Counted from the stretch's first letter, positions 25,667 to 32,208 are shown. The stretch: DNA of 36,838 nucleotides from Flavobacterium sp. (GCA_030153045.1 JASLID010000033.1:1-36838); one strand, 5' to 3'. Numbers and translations: made by a program. The notes: generated by a model not told the origin, from the letters alone.

Positions 25667-27886
25667 ATGGAAAGTAACACAAACCCTACTAACGGTCAAA
25701 GTAAATGCCCTTTTTCAGGTGGAGCAGCAAAACTAACAGCTGGCGCTGGTCCGAGAAATAATGATTGGTGGCCCAATCAATTGAAGTTGAACATTCTTCG
25801 TCAACATTCCTCTTTATCTAATCCTATGGGAGAGGATTTTAATTATGCAGAAGCATTCAAGAGTCTTGATTTAAAGGCGCTAAAGAAAGATTTATTCGAT
25901 TTAATGACCGATTCTCAAGACTGGTGGCCTGCTGATTATGGTCACTATGGACCATTTTTTATTCGAATGGCATGGCACAGTGCAGGAACCTATCGTATTG
26001 CTGACGGTCGTGGAGGTGGAGGTTCCGGGACACAACGTTTTGCACCACTCAACAGTTGGCCTGACAATGTCAACCTTGATAAAGCTCGCTTGTTATTATG
26101 GCCTATCAAACAAAAGTATGGTAAGAAAATTTCTTGGGCCGACCTAATGATTTTAGCAGGGAATTGTGCATTAGAATCGATGGGTTTTAAAACTTTCGGC
26201 TTTGCCGGAGGACGAGCCGATGTATGGGAACCAGAAGAAGACATCTATTGGGGTTCAGAAGGAAAATGGTTAGATGATAATCGCTATGCAGGAAACCGCG
26301 AACTAGAAAACCCTCTGGCTGCTGTTCAGATGGGACTTATTTACGTGAATCCAGAAGGGCCAAACGGAAATCCTGATCCTGTCGCTTCGGCTCGTGACAT
26401 TCGAGAAACATTTGGCCGAATGGCAATGAATGATGAAGAAACTGTAGCACTTGTTGCAGGTGGACACACTTTCGGTAAAACGCATGGCGCCGCCGATCCA
26501 GGTCAATATGTGGGTGTGGAGCCTGCAGGGGAAAGTATTGAAGCACAGGGTTTTGGTTGGAAAAATTCCTTTGGTAAAGGTCATGGAGAAGATACGATTA
26601 GTAGTGGACTCGAAGGTGCATGGACTACTACACCAACAAAGTGGAGCAACAATTACCTCGAAAACCTGTTTGGTTTCGAATGGGAATTAACGAAAAGTCC
26701 AGCTGGCGCACATCAGTGGAAACCTAAGGATGGAGTAGGAGCAGGCACAGTTCCGGATGCACACAATCCGTCAAAGCGTCATGCGCCAACCATGCTTACA
26801 GCAGATCTCGCTTTGAGAATGGATCCTATTTATGAGAAAATTTCGAGACGTTTCTTGGAAAATCCGGATGAGCTAGCAGATGCTTTCGCCCGTGCGTGGT
26901 ACAAGTTGACACACCGTGATATGGGACCAATTACTCGTTATTTAGGCCCAGAAGTCCCTAAAGAAGAACTCATTTGGCAAGATCCGGTTCCGGCTGTTAC
27001 ACATCAACTTATCGACTATAATGACATTACAACATTAAAAACTAAAATTCTAGATTCCGGATTAACGGTTTCTGAGTTGGTTTCTACGGCTTGGGCTTCA
27101 GCATCTACATTTCGTGGTTCTGATAAACGTGGTGGCGCAAATGGCGCTCGTATTCGTTTAGAACCACAAAAGAATTGGGAAGTCAACAATCCATCACAAT
27201 TAGCGAAAGTGCTTGAAGTTCTTGGTGAGATTCAAAACACATTCAATGGTGATTCCTCTGGAGGAAAACAAGTATCATTGGCCGATTTAATTGTTTTGGC
27301 AGGTTGTGTAGGTATTGAGAAAGCAGCAGAATATGCAGGACATCATGTAGCTGTTCCTTTTTCACCTGGAAGAACGGATGCTTCACAAGCACAAACAGAT
27401 GTGGATTCCTTTGCTGTTTTAGAACCTGAAGCAGATGGTTTTCGTAATTACATGAAGACCAAATATACTGTAACAGCTGAAGAAATGTTAGTGGATAAAG
27501 CACAATTGATGACACTGACCACAACGGAAATGACTGTGTTAATTGGAGGCATGCGTGTACTGAATACTAACTTCAATCAATCTAAACATGGTGTGTTTAC
27601 TAAGCGTACAGAAGCATTGACCAACGATTTCTTCTTGAATTTACTCGATTTAAATACCACTTGGAAAGCAACTTCAGAGTCAAAAGATACATTTGAAGGA
27701 CGTGACCGTAAGACTGGAGAATTAAAATGGTCAGGTACTCGCGTCGATCTTATCTTTGGTTCCAATTCTGAATTGAGGGCTATTGCAGAAGTTTATGGCT
27801 GTTCGGATTCTCAAGAGAAGTTTGTTAAAGACTTTATTGCAACTTGGGACAAGGTGATGAATCTTGACCGTTTCGACTTGGCTTAA
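25667..27886 (+). CDS. katG: Catalase-peroxidase KatG
   Basis: KatG is a haem enzyme that both dismutates hydrogen peroxide and acts as a peroxidase. The 739-residue protein has two peroxidase-like halves; only the first binds haem. The distal site is R100, W103, H104 (RMAWHSAGTYR), and the proximal haem ligand is H267 in VAGGHTFGKTHGA. The Met-Tyr-Trp crosslink needed for catalase activity is present as W103, Y226 (IYVNPEGP) and M252 (RMAMND). It begins MESNTNPTNGQSKCPFSGG and has no signal peptide, so it is cytoplasmic. It is transcribed alone, from a -7-only promoter with an ATAG-N7-CTAT dyad upstream, and ends at a strong terminator. All key residues are intact. Confidence 0.97.
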   Translation: MESNTNPTNGQSKCPFSGGAAKLTAGAGPRNNDWWPNQLKLNILRQHSSLSNPMGEDFNYAEAFKSLDLKALKKDLFDLMTDSQDWWPADYGHYGPFFIRMAWHSAGTYRIADGRGGGGSGTQRFAPLNSWPDNVNLDKARLLLWPIKQKYGKKISWADLMILAGNCALESMGFKTFGFAGGRADVWEPEEDIYWGSEGKWLDDNRYAGNRELENPLAAVQMGLIYVNPEGPNGNPDPVASARDIRETFGRMAMNDEETVALVAGGHTFGKTHGAADPGQYVGVEPAGESIEAQGFGWKNSFGKGHGEDTISSGLEGAWTTTPTKWSNNYLENLFGFEWELTKSPAGAHQWKPKDGVGAGTVPDAHNPSKRHAPTMLTADLALRMDPIYEKISRRFLENPDELADAFARAWYKLTHRDMGPITRYLGPEVPKEELIWQDPVPAVTHQLIDYNDITTLKTKILDSGLTVSELVSTAWASASTFRGSDKRGGANGARIRLEPQKNWEVNNPSQLAKVLEVLGEIQNTFNGDSSGGKQVSLADLIVLAGCVGIEKAAEYAGHHVAVPFSPGRTDASQAQTDVDSFAVLEPEADGFRNYMKTKYTVTAEEMLVDKAQLMTLTTTEMTVLIGGMRVLNTNFNQSKHGVFTKRTEALTNDFFLNLLDLNTTWKATSESKDTFEGRDRKTGELKWSGTRVDLIFGSNSELRAIAEVYGCSDSQEKFVKDFIATWDKVMNLDRFDLA

Positions 27887-27907
27887 TGCAAAGTAGAAGT
27901 AAATTAT

Positions 27908-27938
27908 AAAGGTGGTCAATTTCTAGACCACCTTTTTT
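27908..27938 (+). terminator. Terminator after katG
   Basis: AAAGGTGGTC pairs with GACCACCTTT around AATTTCTA, followed by T residues. It separates katG from the ahpC promoter that follows at once. Confidence 0.88.
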
Positions 27939-27941
27939 ATT

Positions 27942-27960
27942 GTATAGTTTTAAGTTATAC
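27942..27960. promoter_or_regulatory. GTATAG-TTATAC dyad upstream of ahpC, candidate OxyR-type site
   Basis: Outer arms GTATA and TATAC are perfect. The inner 15-mer ATAGTTTTAAGTTAT (27944-27958) fits ATAGntnnnanCTAT at all fixed positions but one (T for C). The centre at 27951 is 61 bp before the ahpC -7 box. Confidence 0.5.
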
Positions 27961-28011
27961 TAAAATAAAATAATATAATTAAAAGTTATTATATAACATG
28001 AAGATAATGGT

Positions 28012-28019
28012 TATTTTTG
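28012..28019 (+). promoter_or_regulatory. -7 box of ahpC without a -33 TTG
   Basis: TATTTTTG is an exact TAnnTTTG match, 34 bp before the ATG, the same distance as in katG. The 17-23 bp upstream window has no TTG but holds a GTTAT-TAT-ATAAC palindrome (27985-27997). Confidence 0.55.
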
Positions 28020-28053
28020 CCACGTTAAAAAAATAAATTTAAATTAAATACAT

Positions 28054-28689
28054 ATGTCATTAGTAGGTAAAAAATTTCCAAACATTACAGTAGACGCTAT
28101 CTCAGAAATGGGAGACAACTTAAGAATCAATGTTCTTGATGAAGCAGTAAAAAACAACAAAAAAGTTTTATTATTCTGGTATCCAAAAGATTTTACTTTC
28201 GTTTGTCCAACTGAATTACATGCTTTTCAAGCAGCTTTAGGAGAATTTGAAAAAAGAAATACAATTGTTATTGGGGCTTCTTGTGATACTAACGAAGTGC
28301 ACTTTGCTTGGTTGAATACTCCAAAAAATAACGGTGGAATTGAAGGTGTTACTTACCCTTTATTAGCAGATACTACTCGTAATTTATCTAGAGCTTTAGA
28401 TATTTTAGATGTAGAAGAAGTATATGATGAAGAGTCTAATGATATCTTATTAGAAGGTTCAAACGTAACTTTCCGTGCTACTTATTTAATTGACGAAACA
28501 GGTAAAATTTTCCACGAAAGTGTAAATGACATGCCATTAGGAAGAAATGTAAATGAATACATTCGTTTAGTGGATGCTTATACTCACGTTCAAACGAAAG
28601 GTGAAGTTTGTCCTGCTAACTGGGAAGAAGGTAAAGAAGCAATGAGTGCTGACAGATTAAGTACTGCAACTTATTTAAGCCAAAACTAA
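28054..28689 (+). CDS. ahpC: AhpC-type 2-Cys peroxiredoxin
   Basis: This cytoplasmic peroxiredoxin reduces hydrogen peroxide and organic hydroperoxides at a cysteine thiol. In the 211-residue protein the peroxidatic Cys is C51 in FTFVCPTE and the resolving Cys is C186 in GEVCPANW, as in typical 2-Cys enzymes that form obligate dimers. DTTRNLSRALDI and the Arg in FRATYLID complete the active-site surroundings. The reductant is probably the thioredoxin encoded 76 bp downstream, because no ahpF is present. The promoter has the same architecture as katG. An unusually long hairpin follows the stop codon. Function is firm; the AhpC subgroup is by homology. Confidence 0.94.
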   Translation: MSLVGKKFPNITVDAISEMGDNLRINVLDEAVKNNKKVLLFWYPKDFTFVCPTELHAFQAALGEFEKRNTIVIGASCDTNEVHFAWLNTPKNNGGIEGVTYPLLADTTRNLSRALDILDVEEVYDEESNDILLEGSNVTFRATYLIDETGKIFHESVNDMPLGRNVNEYIRLVDAYTHVQTKGEVCPANWEEGKEAMSADRLSTATYLSQN

Positions 28690-28700
28690 AAAATAAACTC

Positions 28701-28752
28701 AATGGCAATGTCAATATTCAATGACAATAATTTGAATATTGATATTGCTATT
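28701..28752. repeat. 21-bp stem-loop of inverted CAAT repeats between ahpC and the thioredoxin gene
   Basis: Bases 28701-28721 pair with 28732-28752 over all 21 positions, two of them G-U in RNA, around a 10-base loop. The left arm is a CAAT-hexamer run like that at 21645-21669. Only three T follow the stem directly before ATTG, and the next ATG is 14 bp downstream, so it may be a partial terminator, an mRNA stabiliser, or an inserted palindromic repeat. Confidence 0.75.
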
Positions 28753-28765
28753 TTTATTGAAAGCT

Positions 28766-29074
28766 ATGTTAATAGAATTAAACGAAGATACACTATCAAA
28801 TTTGGTAGCTCAAAATGAGAAAGTAGTTGTGCAGTTTTCAGCATCATGGTGTGGTAACTGCCGAATCATGAAACCAAAATTTAAAAAACTGGCTACTGAA
28901 AATGAAGGGATCACTTTTGTTTTGGTCGATGCCGAAAATGCTCCGGAATCAAGAAAATTAGCTAATGTGAGCAATTTGCCAACGTTTGCTACATTCGTAA
29001 ACGGAAAATTGGTTAACGAAACACAAACCAATAAAGCAGAGGTTTTAACGGAATTGGTTAACGAAATAGTTTAA
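28766..29074 (+). CDS. Thioredoxin family protein
   Basis: The 102-residue single-domain protein has the thioredoxin fold with active site SASWCGNCRIMKPKF; the CGNC pair replaces the usual CGPC, which typically shifts redox potential. The cis-Pro loop is SNLPTFATF. It has no signal peptide and should be cytoplasmic. ATG 28766 (MLIELNEDTL) is chosen over a nine-residue hydrophobic extension that would start inside the right arm of the hairpin. It lies between ahpC and the 85-residue gene (2 bp gap), so it is probably the electron donor to the peroxiredoxin; this is inference from position. It could also serve the arsenate reductase nearby. Confidence 0.88.
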   Translation: MLIELNEDTLSNLVAQNEKVVVQFSASWCGNCRIMKPKFKKLATENEGITFVLVDAENAPESRKLANVSNLPTFATFVNGKLVNETQTNKAEVLTELVNEIV

Positions 29075-29076
29075 TT

Positions 29077-29334
29077 ATGAAATTACCAATTATCAAGCAT
29101 TTAACTCAGTTCATTGAGGAAAATGACCAAGATTATTTAGTTGAAACCATAGAAGTTTTAGAAGCTTTGACAGAAGTTTCTTCTTTGAAAGATGAGGAAT
29201 TAGATGTGATTGGCGAATTAATTTCAAATATGTACGGAGCGCTCGAAGTACATAAAATGGTCAAAGAAGGCAAAGACAAAAAAGAAGCCTTAAATGATTT
29301 TATGAAACGGGTTTTAGGTTCGATTGATAAATAA
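29077..29334 (+). CDS. Small conserved protein, DUF6952-like
   Basis: This 85-residue protein is acidic and predicted almost wholly helical, with no Cys, no signal peptide and no membrane segment. It begins MKLPIIKHLTQFIEENDQDY and ends in a helix with a basic MKRVLG segment. I believe it belongs to the uncharacterised DUF6952 family of Bacteroidota, from memory. It starts 2 bp after the thioredoxin stop, so the two are certainly cotranscribed and probably coupled. The position behind ahpC and trx suggests a partner or adaptor in peroxide reduction, but nothing in the protein itself shows an activity. A bidirectional terminator follows. Confidence 0.8.
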   Translation: MKLPIIKHLTQFIEENDQDYLVETIEVLEALTEVSSLKDEELDVIGELISNMYGALEVHKMVKEGKDKKEALNDFMKRVLGSIDK

Positions 29335-29367
29335 AAAAAAAGCTCTCCATTTGGAGAGCTTTTTTTT
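29333..29367. terminator. Bidirectional terminator after the DUF6952-like gene
   Basis: AGCTCTCC pairs with GGAGAGCT around ATTT, flanked by an A run on one side and a T run on the other. It lies between convergent genes and overlaps the end of the second doxX copy by two bases. Confidence 0.88.
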
Positions 29368-29740
29368 ATGGTGTAAACACAGATTTATAATTATCCCAGT
29401 ATCTAAAAATTAAAAATAAATTTCCAGCCATAATTGCAATAGCTATTGGTAATTGTTCGGGAGTCATAAATAAATTAATCATTAAAATGTTTATGGTTAC
29501 GGGCAAAATAACAATGTTTGCCAGCGAAACAAATTTACCAGATAAAAAAGAAATTCCACAAAGTAATTCAAGAACTTTTGCTAAAGGCAAAATATAAGTA
29601 GAAGCGACTATTCCTGATTGAAAAGCTTTAAAAGCACCTGTGGTTTCTGGTTCAGGAGCTAGTTTTAAAAAGAAGTTCACCGAAGCGTAAACAAACAATA
29701 AACCCAATAAGACTCGGACAACAATTGTAGCTATTTTCAT
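29366..29740 (-). CDS. DoxX family membrane protein (copy 2)
   Basis: The second 124-residue DoxX-like protein is the same length as copy 1 at 19725-20099, with the same MKIATI start, PEPETTG loop, LELLCG helix and GNLFLIFRYW end; by eye 62 of 124 residues are identical. Four membrane helices are predicted. It faces the ahpC-trx operon and lies downstream of the arsenic-type operon on the same strand. A perfect -7 box at 29765-29772 shows it has its own promoter. A role in membrane redox chemistry is inferred from the family and from the neighbourhood; it is not shown by the sequence. Confidence 0.85.
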   Translation of the reverse strand: MKIATIVVRVLLGLLFVYASVNFFLKLAPEPETTGAFKAFQSGIVASTYILPLAKVLELLCGISFLSGKFVSLANIVILPVTINILMINLFMTPEQLPIAIAIMAGNLFLIFRYWDNYKSVFTP

Positions 29741-29764
29741 AGTGTTCGTTTTTTAGTTAATACT

Positions 29765-29772
29765 CAAAGTTA
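29765..29772 (-). promoter_or_regulatory. Candidate -7 box of doxX copy 2
   Basis: On the minus strand this reads TAACTTTG, an exact TAnnTTTG match, 24 bp upstream of the ATG. The nearest upstream TTG is only 12 bp away, shorter than usual. Confidence 0.4.
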
Positions 29773-29813
29773 CTAAAAAAAATGCAATAAAATTCTTAAT
29801 ATTTCGATAATAA

Positions 29814-30245
29814 TTAACAGTTTGAAGACAAGTTATTAACTTTAATAAAATTCAAACAATACTTTTTAATCATTTCACCAACGCTTCTAAACTCTTGTAA
29901 AATTTCACTTTCTGTTCCCGTTGCTTTTGCGGGGTCAGGAAAGTTGTAATGTAATTTTATCGCTTTCGATGGAAAAATAGGGCAACGTTCCTTTGCATTA
30001 TCGCAAACTGTAATAATGTAATCGAACGGAATGTCTAAATATTCATCAATGTTATTAGATGTATGATTTGAAATATCAATTCCATCTTCTTTCATAATGG
30101 AAATCGCTTTCGGATTCACTCCATGTGTTTCAACACCTGCTGAATAAACAGTTACTTTTTTAGCATCGGTAAAATGTTCTAAATAACCATGTGCAATCTG
30201 ACTTCGGCAACTGTTTCCTGTGCAAAGAACTAAAATGTTAATCAT
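29814..30245 (-). CDS. arsC: Thioredoxin-coupled arsenate reductase, LMW-phosphatase fold
   Basis: The 143-residue enzyme reduces arsenate to arsenite. The P-loop is LCTGNSCRSQ with nucleophile C8, and the two further redox cysteines are C81 and C88 in VCDNAKERCP. The same triad (C10, C82, C89) defines the staphylococcal pI258 type, which is recycled by thioredoxin. Phosphatase-type Asp is in NFPDPAKATG. ATG 30245 (MINILVLC) is chosen over one four codons earlier because it overlaps the stop of the 41-residue gene as ATGA, a coupling arrangement. It is the last gene of the arsR operon; no efflux pump follows. A thioredoxin gene lies 0.8 kb away. Confidence 0.9.
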   Translation of the reverse strand: MINILVLCTGNSCRSQIAHGYLEHFTDAKKVTVYSAGVETHGVNPKAISIMKEDGIDISNHTSNNIDEYLDIPFDYIITVCDNAKERCPIFPSKAIKLHYNFPDPAKATGTESEILQEFRSVGEMIKKYCLNFIKVNNLSSNC

Positions 30246-30367
30246 AGCAAAAGCCATAAAACATTAATAATGGTGAATTTGGGATCAAATCCAAAAACAA
30301 TATTCAATATTGTAACCCCAAGTGTAATCACTATTGGTTTTTTGTATTTTATAATAAATTCTTTCAT
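30242..30367 (-). CDS. 41-residue hydrophobic peptide inside the arsenic operon
   Basis: ATG at 30367 opens a 41-codon frame ending in TGA at 30242. The product starts MKEFIIKYKKPIV, has a hydrophobic stretch (about 12-26, PIVITLGVTILNIVFG), then FDPKF and a second hydrophobic end (FTIINVLWLLL), so one or two membrane segments with a basic N-terminus. It begins 1 nt after the DUF6428-like stop and overlaps arsC by 4 nt (ATGA). Such tight packing at both ends is unlikely by chance and argues for a real translated gene. I do not recognise the family. It could instead be a leader whose translation feeds arsC, or a remnant of a larger membrane protein. Confidence 0.65.
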   Translation of the reverse strand: MKEFIIKYKKPIVITLGVTILNIVFGFDPKFTIINVLWLLL

Positions 30368-30368
30368 A

Positions 30369-30830
30369 TTAACAACAGCCTGAATTTGGAGTACAGCAAC
30401 TTGCCAACTCGTTTAAATTTTGTTTGATTTTTTCGGTCGGAATGCCACAATCACTTTTGGCCAAACAATCCGTTTTAGTATTCGTCAAAATATACTTTCC
30501 GTCAATATATTCTAACCCAAATTTACCCACTGTATTTTGTTGGTATTCAATTTCAACGTCTAAATCTTCTCCGTTGAAAATATGTTGGGTCGAATCGATG
30601 ATTTTGATGACTTTTTTTGGTTCCAATCGATGATAAAAATCGACTGATGTCCATAATTGGAAAGTAGCAGTTTTAGAAGTGCGAAATGTATTACCGCAAT
30701 CGGTAAATTGTTTGGTGGTCAAGCCAATTTCGGTAATGTGAAAATGAGCAGGTACTTTTTCACCGTTTGAAAATACAAATTCCAGTTGGTCTGTGTTTTC
30801 TAATTGATTTTTAAATTGTGATAGTTTCAT
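30369..30830 (-). CDS. DUF6428-like protein with Cys-rich tail
   Basis: The 153-residue soluble protein begins MKLSQFKNQLENTDQLEFVF and has conserved TDCGNTFRTSKTATFQLW and DFYHRLEP blocks. The last 45 residues hold eight Cys, ending CCTPNSGCC, with another pair in DCLAKSDCG. I believe it matches DUF6428, which I recall beside arsR in Bacteroidota; the function is unknown. The thiol-rich tail suggests binding of arsenite or another soft metal(loid), but this is inference. It lies 18 bp after arsR and 1 bp before the 41-residue gene, so it is in the middle of the operon. Confidence 0.8.
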   Translation of the reverse strand: MKLSQFKNQLENTDQLEFVFSNGEKVPAHFHITEIGLTTKQFTDCGNTFRTSKTATFQLWTSVDFYHRLEPKKVIKIIDSTQHIFNGEDLDVEIEYQQNTVGKFGLEYIDGKYILTNTKTDCLAKSDCGIPTEKIKQNLNELASCCTPNSGCC

Positions 30831-30848
30831 GATGTGTAATATTTAGAG

Positions 30849-31172
30849 TTAGCAACATTTAGATTGTAATTGTTTTTTAATTAGAAAGAAGTAGTTTTCA
30901 AACTTCTGTAAGGTTTCTGAGTTGATGCAATAGCAAATCGACGTGCCTTCAATGCTTCCTTTGATGATGTTGGCATTTTTCAATTCCTTTAAATGCTGTG
31001 AAACAGTAGGCTGGGCTAGAGGCAACTCGTTAACAATGTCCCCGCAAATGCAAGTGTCCACTTTTAGTAGATATTCAATAATAGCAACTCTGGCCGGATG
31101 TGATAAGGCTTTGAAAAGCGAAGCCAATTCGTTTTGCTCTTCTGAAAAAAAATCTGATTTAGACGCTCCCAT
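30849..31172 (-). CDS. arsR: ArsR/SmtB family metalloregulator
   Basis: The 107-residue repressor has the ArsR winged helix-turn-helix: LFKALSHPARVAIIEYL, then the recognition helix region PTVSQHLKELK. Candidate metal(loid) ligands are C41 and C43 (TCICGDIV), in or next to the helix that binds arsenite in classical ArsR. It also has C80 and C82, and a terminal KCC (C106, C107). As a family it represses its own operon until the metal(loid) binds. It is first in the operon and divergent from tpx, with a palindrome at 31187-31198 in the shared promoter region. The exact inducer is unproven; arsC in the operon favours arsenic. Confidence 0.9.
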   Translation of the reverse strand: MGASKSDFFSEEQNELASLFKALSHPARVAIIEYLLKVDTCICGDIVNELPLAQPTVSQHLKELKNANIIKGSIEGTSICYCINSETLQKFENYFFLIKKQLQSKCC

Positions 31173-31186
31173 ATTGTTGTATTTGT

Positions 31187-31198
31187 ATATTGCAATAT
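31187..31198. promoter_or_regulatory. ATATTGCAATAT palindrome, candidate ArsR operator
   Basis: A perfect 12-bp palindrome lies 15 bp upstream of the arsR ATG, followed by ACGATATAT on the plus strand. It overlaps a near-consensus -7 element on the minus strand (TAATATTG). Position and symmetry suit autorepression by ArsR. Confidence 0.5.
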
Positions 31199-31281
31199 TA
31201 CGATATATATTTTAATAAAAAAGGATTTTTCCAAAAAAAATCTAAATCTAAACTTGACATTCCTAATTCGCAATTTTTCAT

Positions 31282-31289
31282 TACTTTTG
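31282..31289 (+). promoter_or_regulatory. Candidate -7 box of tpx
   Basis: TACTTTTG matches TAnnTTTG exactly, 24 bp before the ATG. The nearest upstream TTG (31254-31256) is 25 bp away, slightly longer than usual. Confidence 0.5.
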
Positions 31290-31312
31290 GATTTCTAAAA
31301 AAAAAAATAAAA

Positions 31313-31810
31313 ATGGCACAAATAACATTAAAAGGAACTCCAGTAAATACAATTGGGCAACTACCAGAAATTGGATCACAAGCGAAAGATTTTCAACTAG
31401 TAAAAACAGATTTATCGACTTCTTCATTGTCAGATTATAAAGGAACTAAACTAGTTTTAAATATTTTTCCAAGTGTCGATACAGGAACTTGTGCTGCTTC
31501 AGTTCGTAAATTCAATGAAAAAGCGAGTTCATTAGCAAACACTAAAGTTTTAAGTATTTCTCGCGATTTGCCTTTCGCTCAAAATCGTTTTTGTGGTGCT
31601 GAAGGATTAGAAAATGTAGTTAATCTTTCAGATTTTAAAGACGCCAGTTTTGGAAATGCTTATGGTTTAACAATTACTGACGGTCCTTTAGCTGGATTGC
31701 ATTCTCGTGTAGTTGTAGTTCTTGACGAAAACGGTGTGGTAAAATACACGGAACAAGTTCAAGAAATTGTTGATGAGCCTAATTACGAAGCTGCTTTAGC
31801 CTCGCTTTAA
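31313..31810 (+). CDS. tpx: Thiol peroxidase (Tpx)
   Basis: Tpx is an atypical 2-Cys peroxiredoxin that prefers alkyl hydroperoxides and is recycled by thioredoxin. The 165-residue protein has the peroxidatic Cys C60 (VDTGTCAASVRKF) and the resolving Cys C94 (RFCGAEG), with the family N-terminus MAQITLKGTPVNTIG. An upstream in-frame start would add 41 low-complexity residues and would include the promoter, so it is rejected. Divergent from arsR, it heads the tight rightward run of diacylglycerol kinase, ftsK, lolA-like and lptF/G-like genes; the gap to the next gene is 9 bp. Function is firm. Confidence 0.94.
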   Translation: MAQITLKGTPVNTIGQLPEIGSQAKDFQLVKTDLSTSSLSDYKGTKLVLNIFPSVDTGTCAASVRKFNEKASSLANTKVLSISRDLPFAQNRFCGAEGLENVVNLSDFKDASFGNAYGLTITDGPLAGLHSRVVVVLDENGVVKYTEQVQEIVDEPNYEAALASL

Positions 31811-31819
31811 TTCGATTAC

Positions 31820-32194
31820 ATGGGATTTGAAAAAGACAATACTTTTTTTACCGGTCGTTTAAAAAGTGTGGGGTTTGCCTTTAAAGGCGCCATCAAACTA
31901 ATTACTACTGAACATAGCGTTATGGTCCAGTCGTCAATCGCTGTATTGATGATTATTGCCGGATTTTATTTTGAAATTTCCCGAACAGAATGGATGTTTC
32001 AAATTCTTGTTTTCGGATTGGTTTTAAGTATTGAAGGTTTAAATACCGCTGTTGAAAAAGTAGCCGATTTTGTTCACCCTGATTACCATGAGCGTATTGG
32101 TTTTATCAAAGATATTGCCGCTGGAGCCGTGTTTTTCGCTGCTTTAACAGCTATTGCAATTGGTCTTTTAATTTATGTACCACGATTAGTTTAA
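31820..32194 (+). CDS. Diacylglycerol/undecaprenol kinase family
   Basis: The 124-residue integral membrane protein has three helices and the DgkA-family motif IEGLNTAVEKVADFVHPDYH, followed by IKDIAAGAV. Members phosphorylate a lipid alcohol with ATP: diacylglycerol in E. coli, undecaprenol in Gram-positive bacteria. The sequence resembles the second, Firmicutes-like group, which would feed undecaprenyl phosphate to wall and polysaccharide synthesis; the substrate is not certain. It starts 9 bp after tpx and 42 bp before ftsK, so it probably shares a transcript. Length is normal. Confidence 0.88.
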   Translation: MGFEKDNTFFTGRLKSVGFAFKGAIKLITTEHSVMVQSSIAVLMIIAGFYFEISRTEWMFQILVFGLVLSIEGLNTAVEKVADFVHPDYHERIGFIKDIAAGAVFFAALTAIAIGLLIYVPRLV

Positions 32195-32208
32195 TTGGTA
32201 ATATTGAC

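Noticed and set aside
29341..29360. AGCTCTCC palindrome considered as a regulatory site
   Set aside because: Position between convergent genes with flanking A and T runs marks a bidirectional terminator.
31190..31312. 41-residue extension of Tpx
   Set aside because: Low-complexity Lys/Phe-rich sequence that includes the -7 box; the standard Tpx N-terminus begins at 31313.
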